Shown here piece after piece: positions 35,601 through 57,500 of a stretch of 64,000 bases of DNA. Origin of the DNA: Sinotaia quadrata (Eukaryota > Mollusca > Gastropoda > Architaenioglossa > Viviparidae). Position numbers and translations under genes: made by a program. The stretch spans positions 112,271,721-112,335,720 of the forward strand of contig CM054179.1 in assembly GCA_028829895.1 (NCBI GenBank), given 5' to 3'. Within the stretch, counting starts at the first letter, position 1. Each line of letters starts with the position of its first letter. Under the pieces are notes generated by a model, which ran no database searches, had not been told where the DNA came from, and worked only from the letters and a program-made list of their open reading frames with translations.

Positions 35601-38600
35601 ACCTCTTACCCGTGATTGACCATCTTACCCCCTGACTCACCATCTCACCGACTTACCATCTGTCCCGTGACTCGCCATCTTACCCCCTGACTCACCATCT
35701 TACCCTTGACTTGTTAATGTTGTGTGGACCAGCAGCATAGGCGTTGCAGCAAAACTCACAGGCGTTCAATTGTAAACAATCGATGGTTGCAGTTAGTGCA
35801 GCACAGCACATATCGCGATGCAGACTGTACAAGCAGTAAACATTATGTGGTCGTTTTTTCAGTCGACCGTTATCCAGAGAAGACAAAAACGAAACAGAAG
35901 ATGCACGATACGTAAACAAAACAAAAACGTAAAACGTTCTTCAAACAAGACGTACAGGCAACATAACGAGCTGAGCTCGCTCCAACGTAGGCCTACATTC
36001 TCTGTAGCTTTCACATTTGAAAAGGCTATTTCTAAAAAAAATATTTCCATAATAACACATGTTTGTAGTCTGATCTTTTCGCATCCACCCCTCCTGATGG
36101 AACATCCCACACTCCTCGTACACTCGCAATCAATCTTGTGCAAAACAGGAATGTTAAACGTCAACAGGTAAACAAACAAGCAAGCAAGCAAGCAGTCAAG
36201 TTGAAATTAAGTTGCAGGTAATTGTATTATGAGCACGCCAGCTATTGTTTTTTTTAATCTTTGTACGTTGTCTCGGAATGTCTTTTATACAAGAGATCAT
36301 GCAAAGCAAAACAAGTTTTTACTTTGTTCCTTTTCTTTTGAATATTGCTATTGGAACTACAACAGTTGACTTTGGAGCAGAAATGCGTTTTAAAGAATTA
36401 TTCTTGCACCTGAAGAGCGATGCAAATTAACAATGGAGTCGGACATGTGTTTTACATTGACCCATGACCTTGAATAAATAAGATGAGGTGAATTAATGTT
36501 TTTATTCTATTGCAATTTTTATTTTATTTATTTTTCAGTTCCTTGCGCAATATTTTTTTTACATTTCTACTTCTAAATGCTTTTATAACAATGTATGTAT
36601 GCCTTTTAATTTTCTGTTGTAAATATTGGCAAATGGATTATATATCCATAGAGTGAAAATACAATTTATACAATAATTCCAGGTTATTTGTATTCATTAC
36701 CAATTTTATGTTTGAAGACAGTTGAAATGCTTCCACATTTTGTTCTTTGTCGTGTTACAGTTAGTAGCCATTGTAAAACAATATTCTACTTGTTTTTGTT
36801 TACTATGTTAATTGCTGTATCATTGCAAAGTCTCTACTAATCGTTTTGAAGTTCTTGTATAATCTGTGTTCCATTTTCATTGTGTGATATTTTGTCATTT
36901 ACAAATGTGTATAGCTGCAATTGATGTACGTGCTCCATGTTACAGTTTTCTTTCTTCTAAAGCAGACGTCCTTTGCAATAATTTATAACTGATTCTGATT
37001 CGCATTTGATAGGAAATTAATTTCAGTCCGGTAATTCCCGTTAATATTTATTCAAAGAAAACCGAAGTTGTTTATAGTCCGGCATCTTAGTGTGCACAGT
37101 GGGACTCTCACTGTCCCCACCCCACCCCCTTTTTAAAAATAAATATTTTGCTCGATTTTAAGTGCAATGGTTGCGATAACCAATTTGTTCCTCTCTCTCT
37201 CTCATCCACCCCGTGTCACATACACTTGCCAAGAAAACTAATAAACTTAAAAAACAGTTAAATATATTTGTTATGGAAAGCACCGGTTTCAAATTCTAAA
37301 TGCCAAAATAATGGCTGTAAAGGCTAATTTCCCCCTATTATAAATATTTATATACACTCTTTTAATTATTAAATGTCTTTGTTTTGAAATAAGTCCAGTA
37401 AGAATAAGTTATACATTGTTTGCTTTTAAAAAAAAATTAAATGCCCCCTCCATCTTCTAAGCTCATTTCATTGATACATGTCCTAACCAACAAACTCCAA
37501 AGATTGGTCAAGATTTTCGTAGAGAGTTATTAAAATTATATTTGCAGTACTTTCTTTTTCAATAGTTTATTCACTATTTCGTTTTGAGCTACACACCAAA
37601 GAAACTTATTTGGTGAGACTGCTTGGAGCCGCACTGCACACCGAGAGAAGCTGGTTTCTGTGGACAGTGTTGTACCTTTGTTGGTGAAAGCATGCTGTTT
37701 GTTTTCTTATGTTACTCTTTTTTGTTTTAATTTTGTCTGCTGATCACTGTTAATCTGCTGAATTTCTGGTTGTTCGTATTGAAATGGCATTGTTGAATAG
37801 TTGAGTGTTATTTGCACTAAACACGGATTTTACAATGCAGCTAGCACTAGGAATTGTGTTTGTTTTGTGTTTTTCTTTCCACCGGAGGATGGATGTGTGG
37901 AACTGAGCGGAATTCTTTCGTTTATGAATGTATATAAGTTGCGGATGTCTGTAGCCATTTTGTAATTATTCTTTAGCGAAGGGCACTTTCGGATGTTATC
38001 TAGACGCCATAATGCTAGCAGCTTTCACTTACAGTTCTAAAAGTTACAAATACAGTAATCGCCCCATTTTTTAAATCAACGTTAACATCCTGTTTTAAAA
38101 GTTCAGAACAGTAATCGCCCCTTTGTTTACTTTTAAGATCAATGTCAAAAACAGATCAGAGTCTTTTCTTTGGACGATAACTTAATAAATATATTTTTAA
38201 ATAATAAAGTTCTTCAGATGGTGAGTAGGGAATCTGATATCTTACTCGGGAGATATTTTTAGAACAATGTTGAACGCAGTGTGGCAAGTAACTACAAATT
38301 AAAAACATTGCTAATGAATGTCCGACAAGAAAATGGAATGAGCTGTGTACAAAATAAGGAAATCGGAAGAAAATTTGTGTTAGAATTGATATAGATGCAT
38401 TTTGAAAATAAGATTGTTAATACACTGCCAATGATGGCACCCAGAATTGCTGATTAATAATTATAATGTTTTATTTGGGTTTTTTTTATCTCGTGTGCCA
38501 TTCACTTTATTTCTAATGATTGGCTTTTCTTTCCATGTAATCAGTTAAAGGTGGGTCACCCCACCCAACCGTCTTCTGTCCTTTAGTATGATATAATTAT

Positions 38601-39577
38601 TTGCCTAGTCAGTCTGTGAACTAGTTAAGATTGTCTCACTCCTGTAAGGTCCATATCGAGGAGTAAGCTAATGCTAGGCAAACTGTAAGACAGAGAACCT
38701 GGTACATAAAAGCAAATATTTTTAGATATCAATATTTCAGTTTATTATTGTTTCCTTTCATTATTCATCTAATCTCAAAATATTTGGTGGCTCGAGTGTG
38801 TGCAATTGTATGAACGTGTACCTTGAAATTTAATTAATAATTAAAAATGAAACTATGCCATGAGTTGCTAAATAAAAACGATTACAATTGAGAAAAAGTA
38901 AAAAAATAAAAGAAGTAAGGGCATCCAATTACTGTTATAACTGACTTTTATTTAATCTATGCCAAACACTTTTCTTGTGTTGAATCGTGCATTTGTCCTG
39001 AGAGTCATTTCTTTTCGTCTCATCGTTTGTATTTCAGTAATTGCTAACTTGTCTCACCACTCATTTTGTGGGTCGCATTTTATCAGATATAAACTTAAAG
39101 ACATATCAAAGGAAGCATTTTTTTCATCGTATCCCTTCACCCGTGCGGTCTGTTCTTTGCAGACGTCACACAATGTACCATTAACGCATCTGTATATTTA
39201 ACATGTTGACAGCAGTTTCTAAGGTCATTCCGCCCTATCTTAGACGTATTGGTTTCATTCCTATGATTCATTGATCAAGTTCTGTAATCGAAAATAGTTA
39301 CTTTTTATGATTAGTTACGGTGTTAATGTACTTTATTTTACTGAGTGTCATTGGTTTTGTTTAATTTCTTTATTGTTATTGTTATTATCATTATTTGTAT
39401 TTATTATTTTGATGATAATCAATATTATTATGACGATGATTATTTTGTAAACTAGTCTAGCTTCTGTACTACCATGGAAGCATGACAAGGTTCAGCGAGG
39501 AAGTGGCTAGTGCTGTTGTGCAATATCATATATGGCATATTTTATTTCAAGCAACAAAAAAAATATGTTTACATTCA

Positions 39578-39583
39578 AATAAA
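39578..39583 (+). terminator. candidate poly(A) signal
   Basis: AATAAA followed about 35-70 bases later by a GT-rich stretch (tgtgtgggggtcgtttcttg). It resembles a complete poly(A) site, but a Dscam 3'UTR of more than 15 kb would be needed to connect it to that gene. Confidence 0.25.
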
Positions 39584-39799
39584 ATGTCACGAAATCCATC
39601 TGTACGAGTATTTTATTTTGTGTGGGGGTCGTTTCTTGTATCTCAGTGTGTCTGTGAATAGTGTAAATGCTTGTGTAGTATTCGCATGAGTAATGATTTA
39701 TTAATCATACTAACTCACCCACCTATTATGACATCGCCCAAAAATGACAAATACAAGATAACCGCCAGAAACAACGCCAGGATCATAACGAAACGTACC

Positions 39800-40260
39800 A
39801 CCATCATCGCTATTAATAATATGACCGAGAACTCTAGTAGCCCTATCATCATTATTAATAATATGATCGAGAACTCTAGTAGCACTATCATCACTATTAA
39901 TAATATGATCGAGAACTATAGTAGCACTATCATCACCATTACTAAACAAGCAACTACCAGTGTCATCAACAATACCAACCACCAGTAACACAATCACTAA
40001 TCATACCACTAGCACAGCTACCAATAATAGCAACTTATTTATTCCTACTAAAAATATCAACTGAAGAACTAATTACCAGTACCAACCACTCCATAAACTA
40101 CCACCGCCGTGAGCAATACCATTCACAAGACAAGCAAAGGTAACAATACAATCACAAAAATACAACTACCACCACAAATAGTACAAACTGTATCACTATC
40201 ACCACTTACAATAACAACCACTCCTCTAACCACCACTATCAAAAATACCAACCATTCAAC
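39800..40260. repeat. 39-bp tandem repeat passing into ACC/ATC-rich sequence
   Basis: aataatatgatcgagaactc with tagtagcactatcatc is repeated about four times, then degenerate CAC/ACC-rich sequence continues. Confidence 0.8.
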
Positions 40261-41398
40261 TACTACTGTTTTCTTCACAGATTAAATCAGAATTCCTTGC
40301 AGTTTCTCAGGCTAAAATTACGTTGTTCAATTTATGTCACATCGTACATTTGAATAAAATAGAAACAATATTTCATCATTTTTCTTTCTGATCTTTTATC
40401 TAGGTCTCTGGCTTGCTATCCCACTAATCTACAGTAAAATTGAATTAAAATACATCTTTACATTTCTTGAATAATTTATATTTGTATAAGATTCCATAAA
40501 CGATAGGCTAATCTAAAATTTGCAATTCTCGATCACTTTATCCAGTTGAAAATAAGAATATATTTTGAGAATATTATACAATGTTTAATCCAATTTGCAT
40601 CTCACTGTCAGCAATCTGAAACAGGTATGAGAGTTTGGTAAACACTGCACCTTTAAGCTGCGATAAACATAAAATATATGTTTTCACTCACAGTAACACA
40701 TGTTCAAATGCTTTAAAGTGATAGGTTGTAATATCTCTATTGAATTGTTATAGGTAAAGTAGATAATATTAGTAAAAGTAGTAGTTTTGGGTTATGGTGA
40801 AAGACTAAAAGTGGTATAATATATATATTATTAAAAATCTCTTCTCCGTCAAGGATTTTAATTTGTAATTGTATACATATACATACAATCTGGATAATAA
40901 TGGAGGTGTTTATTCAACATGATGATATTATTTTAAGTTAAATTAATCGTTTATTTAGAAAAGAAAATATCAATTAAGTTGCAGAGGAGAGAGAGAAATT
41001 ACATTTCAGTCTTTAAGTTAGCATGATAAACATAAATCTAATTAAAGTGCGATACATTAAGTCAGTATGATAAATATTAATTTGATAAATATGCGACACA
41101 TTTCTCCAATACTCTAATAAAAAATAATTTACTCACTCAATCGTAAAATATTTATTTATATGTTTAAATGTTTACGTGCATAATGTTTCTGAGATGGTTT
41201 AATAACCTTCTTACGGATGGTTTGTCACGGTTTGGGGAAGAAAAAGGAAACAGGGACAGTAACTTACCAGGAATATTAACACTGCAATGTGCAAGGAAGA
41301 AACTTTTGTTCACATAGGCCGTATTATTTTCACCATCTCAAATCTGTTTTGCTTGGTAAGCAGTTTTCGTAATTTTCTATGGCTCGTCAAATCTCAGG

Positions 41399-41400
<2 letters not shown>
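40261..41400. other. AT-rich non-coding stretch
   Basis: No gene or repeat family recognised. Confidence 0.5.
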
Positions 41401-41401
<1 letters not shown>

Positions 41402-41468
<67 letters not shown>

Positions 41469-41563
41469 CACACACACACATACACACATACACACATCAC
41501 ACACATACATACTCGCACATACACAGATACACACACATACGCACGCACACACACATACACACA
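41402..41563. repeat. (CT)n followed by (CA)n microsatellite
   Basis: CT tract of about 62 bases directly followed by about 95 bases of CA-rich repeats. Confidence 0.97.
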
Positions 41564-41639
41564 CGATATGAGGAAGCAATGTCTTGATCTACACCATAAA
41601 GTGTCAATATTTTTGTAAAATAATTTTTGTTTTGCTGTG

Positions 41640-42560
41640 TGATTTACATGAAACCTACCATGCAAGGATATCAACATTTACTGGAGCATTATTTGGCACT
41701 AGCACATACCTGGAGCCGAAAACTCTCCATGGCCAATATGTACAAGCCGACGAAATATCAACAAAGCAATCAACGTACAAATGGTTGAAAGAGGCAGAAT
41801 TGATTGCAGAAACAAAAGCACTCATAACAGCTTCCCAAGATCATGCACTCAACACCAAATCTCACAAAACGAAAATCATGAAAATCTCAAATGATTCCAA
41901 ATGTAGACTCTGTAAATCCATGAATGAGACAATGGAGCACATACTATCTGGATGTCAGGTTCTGGCTGGAACAGAATACACCTAACGACACAACGAAGTG
42001 GCAAAACAAATACATAGAACTTTGTGTGAGAACTTTTTCATAAAACCCCCAGAAAGTGTATAGATGCACCAACCAGAAGCAGTCACTGAAACAGAAAAAG
42101 TCAAAATACTGTGGGAATTCGAGATAAGAACAGATAAAGTCATTCTGCGTGAAGATCAGACATTGTAGTTCTCAATAAGTCCAACAGAACAGTAACAGTC
42201 ATTGATGTCGCTGTTCCAAGTGATAGAAACATAAAACCAAAAGAAAGAGAAAAAATAGAAAAATACCAAGACCTCACACTAGAAATTCAGAGACTGTGGA
42301 ATGTTAAAGCAGAAGTGATACCTATAGTGATAGGAGCCTTGGGGAATATAACATCTGAATTGGAAGGCTACCTGAATAAACTCCCTGGAAACCACAGACT
42401 CGCTCCACTACTCAAAACAGCACTCCTCGGAAGTGCCCACATCCTCCGTAAAACCTTGGATCTCCCAGAATCTTGGTAAGATTCCGAGACCTTGGATCAC
42501 AACCAACAGTCGAACAGAAAGTCGTGGAAAGATGTTGATAATACAATAAGTATAATAAAA
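41640..42560 (+). mobile_element. non-LTR retrotransposon (LINE) 3' fragment, copy A
   Basis: Encodes the C-terminal end of a LINE polyprotein with frameshifts. It reads STKQSTYKWLKEAELIAETK, then a CCHC-like knuckle in CRLCKSMNETMEHILSGCQ. After a stop near 41985 and frame changes come GALGNITSELEGYLNKLPGN and LLGSAHILRKTLDLPESW, then a stop. A TAA/TAG-rich tail follows. The 5' part, including the reverse transcriptase core, is missing, as expected for 5' truncation. It cannot be functional. Confidence 0.85.
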
Positions 42561-42714
42561 TATTAGTAGTAATAGTAGTAATAATTGTTGTAGTAGTAAA
42601 CATATCAAGGGCATTAATAGTAAATAGATTAGTATTTTTTTTTTACTAATCTTCAGTTACTGTATTGAAGATGAGTAAAAATAGAATTAGTAATTCTTTG
42701 ATGATGATGATTGA

Positions 42715-42718
42715 TGAT

Positions 42719-42756
<38 letters not shown>
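42715..42756. repeat. (GAT)n microsatellite at a LINE tail
   Basis: GATGAT run at the 3' end of the inverted LINE copy. It may be a grown retrotransposon tail. Confidence 0.85.
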
Positions 42757-42758
<2 letters not shown>

Positions 42759-43645
42759 TAATTCCTTCTCACGGTTATTGTTGACTCTCGGTTGTCAACC
42801 AATCTCTTTGAATCTTATCAAGATTCTGAGAGATCCAATATTTTACAGAGGATGTGGACACTTCCGAGAAGTGCTGCCTTTACGTTCCACAATCTCTGGA
42901 TTTCTAATGTAAGATCCTGTTTTGTTTCTATTTTTTTCTTTCATTTGTTTTTATGTTTTTATCACTTGGAACAGCGACATCGCTGATTGTTTATGTTCTG
43001 TTAGACGTATTGAGAACTACAATGTCTGATCTTCACGCAGAATAACTTTATCTGTTTTTATCTCGAATTCCCATGGCATTTTGGCTTCTATATCGTGACT
43101 GGTTGGTGCATCCACATTCTTTCTGGGGTTGTTTTAGTCTATAGTTTTCACATATACTTGTATAAATTATTTTTGCCACAGTTTGGTGCCTTGGGGACTA
43201 TTCTGTTCCAGACAAAATCTGACACCCAGATATCATACTTTTTGTTGTTTCATCCATGTTTTTGCAGTCTGTAATTGGAATCATTGGAGGTTTTTATTAG
43301 TTTTGTTTTGTGTGATTTCTTTTTTTTGGAGCCTGATCTTCCGCAGCTCGTTTGCGTGCTTATGGTTCTGCTTTCAGACTTGCCTCTTTCAACCCACTTC
43401 TATTTTGAGGGTTTTATTTATATTAATTTTCATCAGCTTGTCGCGCATACTGGCCATGGAAAAGTTTTGGCTCCAACTATTTGCTGTATCTGTTTATGTT
43501 TATCTGTCTTTTGTAGGGCTTGGTATAAGCCAACATCTTTACTTCTTCCATCAGTGGCTCAACTTTGCTCATATTCCAGTTTAATCCACAAGAATGGTAG
43601 CTTTTACTTGAGTCCTCTGCCTCCCATTTTCCGAGATACATAGGA
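42757..43645 (-). mobile_element. LINE 3' fragment, copy B (inverted)
   Basis: The reverse complement matches copy A: the zinc-knuckle region lies near 43185-43260 and the terminal segment near 42790-42890. It extends a little further 5' than copy A. The open frames seen on the + strand here are antisense and not genes. Frames are broken. Confidence 0.8.
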
Positions 43646-44335
43646 GCTTGTCTATGTCTGATTTTGGGGGGTATTATTACTATTAATATTGCTATTACTA
43701 ATATTAAAACTATTATAGTATATTGATGTCTCTGTTGTTACTATTAAAGATCATATAACCTGTATTAGTAGTGACAGTAGCATCATCATCTGTTGTCTTC
43801 ATAAATATTATCATTATTTATAATATTATTGCTGTAAGGAAATAAATAACAAATTCCAAACTATAGTATAATGTTTAAAACTGATTTATAAATGGTTAAA
43901 ATGGTTTATAAAAGAAAGGGTTTTTTCCAGTTAAAGTGGATTATGTTATTTTTATTTTGAAAGTTCTTTATAACTGTCAGTCATATGTTATTTTCTCCAT
44001 CTTGCTGTTTCCTGAGATTGAAATGATTTCATTATTTTAATATGGAATAAAATATAACACTGTTTTATATTTACTTTAATGCACAATAATTTGTGTCCAA
44101 ATATAACGTTTCTGTTCCTACTTCCTATCTTCTTTCCTATCGTCTCTAACACTCTATTTTATAATCTTACTCCTGTTTATCGTTAGACGATTTAGTAGAG
44201 CAATGTGAATACAAGTCTTGATATTTTATAATGTCTTTCTATTACACTTTTCCACCGTCAGTTTTCGTCAATTGCGTGCATATTTCTAATGTAGGTAATT
44301 TAGATCGTTTGGCTACTTCTGTTGCACAATTAATT
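43646..44335. other. AT-rich non-coding stretch
   Basis: Nothing recognised between the LINE copy and the next minisatellite. Confidence 0.5.
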
Positions 44336-44339
44336 AATG

Positions 44340-44540
44340 TTTGTTCTTTCTCTTGCCCATTGAGATCACTTATTGTCTTTCTGTTGCCCATTTACTTCAA
44401 ATGTCATCTGTCTGTTGCCCATTTACATCAAATACTATCTCTCTGTTGCCCATTTACATCAAATACTATCTCTCTGTTGCCCATTTACATCAAATATCAA
44501 ATATAATCTGTCTCTTGCCCAATTACGTGAAATATCATAT
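44340..44540. repeat. about 31-bp tandem repeat x5-6
   Basis: tctctgttgcccatttacat with caaatacta is repeated. Outer copies are diverged. Confidence 0.93.
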
Positions 44541-45320
44541 AGAAACAAACATATGACACAACGTAAATGATATACGTTTGTTAAAAAGAAATGGCAAATT
44601 AAAAAAAAAAAATTGAACACCAGAACATTCTAGAATATTGTTTTACTCACATGTAAAGGAATGATGTGATATCGTGTGCCATATACATCCGTTTGGTATC
44701 CTGATACTTTAAAGGGAAACACTATTAAAGCGATGTCACTAATTTAGAAAACATGATATTCAATTCATATAATCATTTAATTTGTTAGTATGCCATGAGA
44801 GGCAGGTGGACTCTGATTCCCGAATACCCACCCGGTGGGGGGGGGGGGAGATAAATCGTGCCCCCATTCAGCTTTCACTGGTCCTGTCCTGGAACAATTA
44901 ATCACGTTAATAAACTCAGCTTATATATGTGGGCGGAGGGGGACCAGGGGAGTCCAGCACAGACCCTGATACTTTATGGCCGTCCCACGAACAAACAGAT
45001 TAATATTGTCCGTATGTATTAGAGTTTGCTTTCAGAATAATTATTCAGCTGCGAATGTCTGAAGATTGGCGCAAGCATCTCGCATTAGTGAACTGATGTG
45101 TGAGATTAGAACATATATACAGTCGAAACAGACAATGAAAGTTATCGAAGAGAAGAAATCCTGTTGTATTCTAATGTGTACAGATAGTCAATGGCGGCTG
45201 TAGAGAATGTGTACAGATAGTCAATGATAGCTGTAGAGAAGAGAGAAAAGAGTGACATAATAGTGTATTGATGTTCGGACTATTACCCCTTCTGTCTTTG
45301 CCTGCTTGGTGCCGTTTATC
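44541..45320. other. non-coding stretch with a possible old interspersed repeat
   Basis: The GC-richer part at about 44790-45000 (with a G run at 44838) looks unlike its surroundings but cannot be assigned. A short duplication of acagatagtcaatg lies at about 45180-45232. Confidence 0.4.
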
Positions 45321-45328
45321 TGTGTGTG

Positions 45329-45418
<90 letters not shown>
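45321..45418. repeat. (TG)n microsatellite
   Basis: Nearly pure TG tract of about 98 bases. Confidence 0.98.
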
Positions 45419-45516
45419 TGTCTGTACATTTTGAGTGAATAATTTTCTGACCAACATATTATTCGGATGAACGATATTAAAAATGTAGACATAATAAACC
45501 ATTTTTTTGTAGTTTG

Positions 45517-45522
45517 TTTATT
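45517..45522 (-). terminator. candidate poly(A) signal of tetraspanin gene 1
   Basis: AATAAA on the - strand, about 270 bases after the gene 1 stop codon. It is the nearest canonical hexamer noticed. Confidence 0.35.
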
Positions 45523-45791
45523 CACCGATATATAAGAATATTTCACGCAAACAAACCAACAACATAGAAAGCAAGAAACACACAACAAACATACAAAGTA
45601 AAAAGTGAGCAAACAAACTGTCGTAATACAAATTGTCTTCATGACTGACTTTTTCCATTTTCTTTCATGAAGACAAAAGCGCAATGATCTTCTAATGAGC
45701 TAGGGAAAATAAGATGATGTCACTAAAACCTGTTGGTCACGGGATCAGCAACTAACAGTTTCTGAAATTGTGCTGAAGTTGTGCTAATAGG

Positions 45792-54215
<8,424 letters not shown>

Positions 54216-54393
54216 TTTTCCCTCAGTTTTTTTAAATCTATTTTTTTCGTTAGCTTACGTGTTTTCTGCGTCATTACCGACGCATTCAGCGGTAAGATAA
54301 GTCAATGCTGTCAGGTTGTCGGTGTCTAGAGTAACAGGTTTGAGTCGAAAGAAAATATTATAACAAAATCATCATTTATTCACTGCAGCAAAA

Positions 54394-55540
54394 CCAAGGT
54401 CACAATGAAGTGGCAAAACTAATACATAAAAATCTGTGTGAGAACTATGGCATAAAAACCCCAGAAAGAGCATGGCTGCACCAACCAGAAGCAGTCACAG
54501 AAACAGAAGAAGTCAAAATACTGTGGGACTTCGAGATAAGAACAGATCGGTTGATTCCTGCACGAAGACCAGACATTGTAGTTCTCAATAAGTCCAACAG
54601 AACAGTAACAATCATTGATGTCGCTGTTCCAAGTGATAGAAACATAAAAACAAAAGAACATGGAAGAAAACAACGAAACCTGCTCTAGCACATACCTGGA
54701 GACAAATACATCTTCATGGCTTGAATGTACGACAAGTCCATGAAATATCAACAAAACAATCAACGTACAAACGTTTGAAAGAGGCAGGATTGAAAGAAGA
54801 AAAAGAAGCACTCATAACAGCTGCACAAGATCAAGCACTGAACACGAAATCCCACAAAATGAAAATCATGAAAATATCAAAAGATTCCAAATGTAGACTC
54901 TGCAAATCCATGGATGAAACAACAGAGCACATACTATATGGATGTCAGCTTCTGGCTGGAACAGAATACACCAAAAGACACTACAAAGTGGCAAAACACA
55001 TACATGGAAATCTGTGTAAGAACTATGGCATAAAAACCACAGAAAGAGCATGGATACACTAACCAGATGTATTAACCGAAACGGAAGTCAAAATGTTGTG
55101 GGATTTCGAGATAGGCACTGATCGGGTATTTTACTGCACGAAGTACAGACATGGCAGTTCTCAATAAGTCCAACAGAACAGCAACAGTCATTGATGTCGC
55201 TGTTCAAAGGGATAGAAACATAATAAGAAAAGAAAGAGAAAAAGACAGAAAAATACCAAGACCTCAGATTAGAAATTTAGGGACTGTGGAATGTAAAAGC
55301 AGAAATAGTACCTGTAGTGATAGGAGTATTGGGGAACATAACTTCTGAGTTGGAAGGCTATCTGAAAAAAAAACTCCCTAGAAACCAAAGACTCTCTCCA
55401 CTATTCAAAGCAATGCTCCCCGGAAGTGCCCACATCCTCCATAATACTTAGGATCTCAACGAATCTGGTAAGATTCAGAGATCTTGGATCACAACCGACA
55501 GTCAAACAAAAGTCGTGGAAAGAAGAAATGATAATAATAA
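54394..55540 (+). mobile_element. LINE 3' fragment, copy C, internally rearranged
   Basis: Same family as copies A and B. Segment 54394-54685 encodes the late part (NYGIKTPERAWLHQPEAVTE then IIDVAVPSDRNIK). After about 54686 the sequence jumps back to an earlier part (ISTKQSTYKRLKEAGLKEEK, then the knuckle CRLCKSMDETTEHILYGCQ). It then runs again through the same late part to the 3' end and an ATA-rich tail at 55530. The C-terminal part is therefore present about one and a half times. Frames are interrupted. Confidence 0.85.
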
Positions 55541-55574
55541 TAATAAACAATAACATGAGTGGAGTAGGTGTCAA

Positions 55575-55575
55575 G

Positions 55576-55657
<82 letters not shown>

Positions 55658-55975
55658 TAGATAGATAGAAAGAATGATAGATATATACATATATAAATAG
55701 ATAGACCTACAGACAGACAGACAGACAGGTAGATAGATAGATAGATAGATACATACATACATACATACATACATACATACATACACAGATAGATAGATAG
55801 ATAGATAGGTAGGTAGATAGACAGAATGATAGATATATACATATATAAATAGATAGACCTACAGACAGACAGACAGATAGGTAGATAGATATATAGATAG
55901 ATAAATAGATAGATAGATAGATAGTTCGATACATACATACATAGATAGATACATAGATGGAAGGATGGAGGTTGT
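55575..55975. repeat. compound GATA/GACA/GATACATAC microsatellite
   Basis: About 400 bases in which a block (agaatgatagatatatacat then ataaatagatagacctacag) occurs twice, so the array has a longer period of about 150 bases. Confidence 0.95.
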
Positions 55976-56344
55976 GAGGTATTGAGTGATAGAGGGATGC
56001 ATGGATTTAGAGAGAGATTTGTGTATATATATATATATTACGTATATATAATCCTAAACACAAATTTAGGATTATTAGTGATTAATATGTTAATATTAAA
56101 ACGAACACAGTGATATTAATATTGTTTATGATTATTGAAACATTATTACAAACAAAATAGATTTTTGGGGTACCTCTTTCTGTTTCTTATTTATAAAAAC
56201 ATGGCAGTTTAACGGCATTTATTATCTGTTTTAAGTATAACGTGTATATTCACAGATGTTCAAAGAGTACGAACGAACCTGTGTTTATTAACTGGTGCTA
56301 TTTGATGTGCCTATAAATGTGAGCTGCATGTGGGTGGGTAGTGT
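55976..56344. other. AT-rich spacer between the tetraspanin genes
   Basis: Nothing recognised. Confidence 0.5.
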
Positions 56345-56378
56345 GTGATGGTGGTTTTGGTGGGTGGTGGTGGTGTGT

Positions 56379-56417
<39 letters not shown>

Positions 56418-56422
56418 CGGGT

Positions 56423-56480
<58 letters not shown>
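56345..56480. repeat. (TG)n microsatellite
   Basis: TG tract interrupted by gcgggtggtg. Confidence 0.97.
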
Positions 56481-56481
<1 letters not shown>

Positions 56482-56714
56482 ATGTGTTTTTGTTTGTCCT
56501 AGTGTATTCAATGCTTTAGTGTCTAGATTACACATTTTACAACTATGTGAATGTGTATATGATGTCACTGGAATTTACTCTATATTGTACTTTCGAGATT
56601 GATGATACGTTCATAAAACGCTTTGCGATAGGAAGTGAAGTGAATCGTGTTTGCTAACTTCTCAATGTTGAATGTTGCGCGAGACTCTAGAACTGTAGTT
56701 TGTGAAATTTGAGT

Positions 56715-57245
56715 ATACAAACTAGATATTTCCTATTATTATTGCTACTATTAGTTAAAAATTCACTTATTCAAACTAGATATTTCCTATTATCATTGCT
56801 ACTAGTATTTAAAGATTCACTTATTCAAACTAGATATTTCCTATTATTATTGCTACTAGTAGTTAAAAATTCACTTATTCAAACTAGATATTTCCTATTA
56901 TTATTGCTACTAGTAGTTAAAAATTCACTTATTCAAACTAGATATTTCCTATTATTATTGCTACTAGTAGTTAAAAATTCACTTATTCAAACTAGATATT
57001 TCCTATTATTATTGCTACTAGTAGTTAAAAATTCACTTATTCAAACTAGATATTTCCTATTATCATTGCTACTAGTATTTAAAGATTCACTTATTCAAAC
57101 TAGATATTTCCCGGTATTATTGCTACTAGTAGTTAAAATTTCATTTATTGAAAACTAGATGTTTCTTGTTATTATTGCCACTAGTAGTTGAAGTTTTATT
57201 TATTCAAAACTGGGTGTTTCCTGTTTTGTAGCAATTATAAGTTGA
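56715..57245. repeat. 54-bp tandem repeat, about 9-10 units
   Basis: attcaaactagatatttcct then attattattgctactagtag and ttaaaaattcactt. Outer copies toward 57245 are more diverged. The array lies 3' of tetraspanin gene 2 and may be in its 3'UTR. Confidence 0.97.
57195..57204 (-). terminator. candidate poly(A) signal of tetraspanin gene 2
   Basis: Overlapping AATAAA hexamers on the - strand, about 300 bases after the stop. Confidence 0.3.
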
Positions 57246-57500
57246 AGTTTGATTTGTCCAATTTGATAACTTGATGCATTCCAAGGAAAACAAAGACATC
57301 GACTCTGGACCTATCGGCAAAGAACAAAGAGAAGGTGAAATAACAAAAATGTATCCCATTTGGAGTGAAACATCCTTAAAATGAAGCCTAAAGCTAGTGG
57401 ATATTGGTTTTCAAACTGTTCCACATGACCGGTCTGTGCTGGCAATCCATACGAAAACATCTTCGGTGGAAATCTACACGACCGTAACTTCAGTGGAAAT

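Larger units (their letters stand above)
35476..39660. other. AT-rich non-coding stretch
   Basis: No protein gene recognised. The overlapping short open frames at 35.7-36.2 kb on both strands have no family features. A tRNA-like A-box motif is at about 35566. Confidence 0.5.

Noticed and set aside
35692..36191. Overlapping open frames of 110-117 residues on both strands
   Set aside because: Overlapping frames on opposite strands without homology features; judged chance.
43183..43643. 133- and 122-residue open frames on the + strand
   Set aside because: They are antisense to an inverted LINE fragment and have no protein features.
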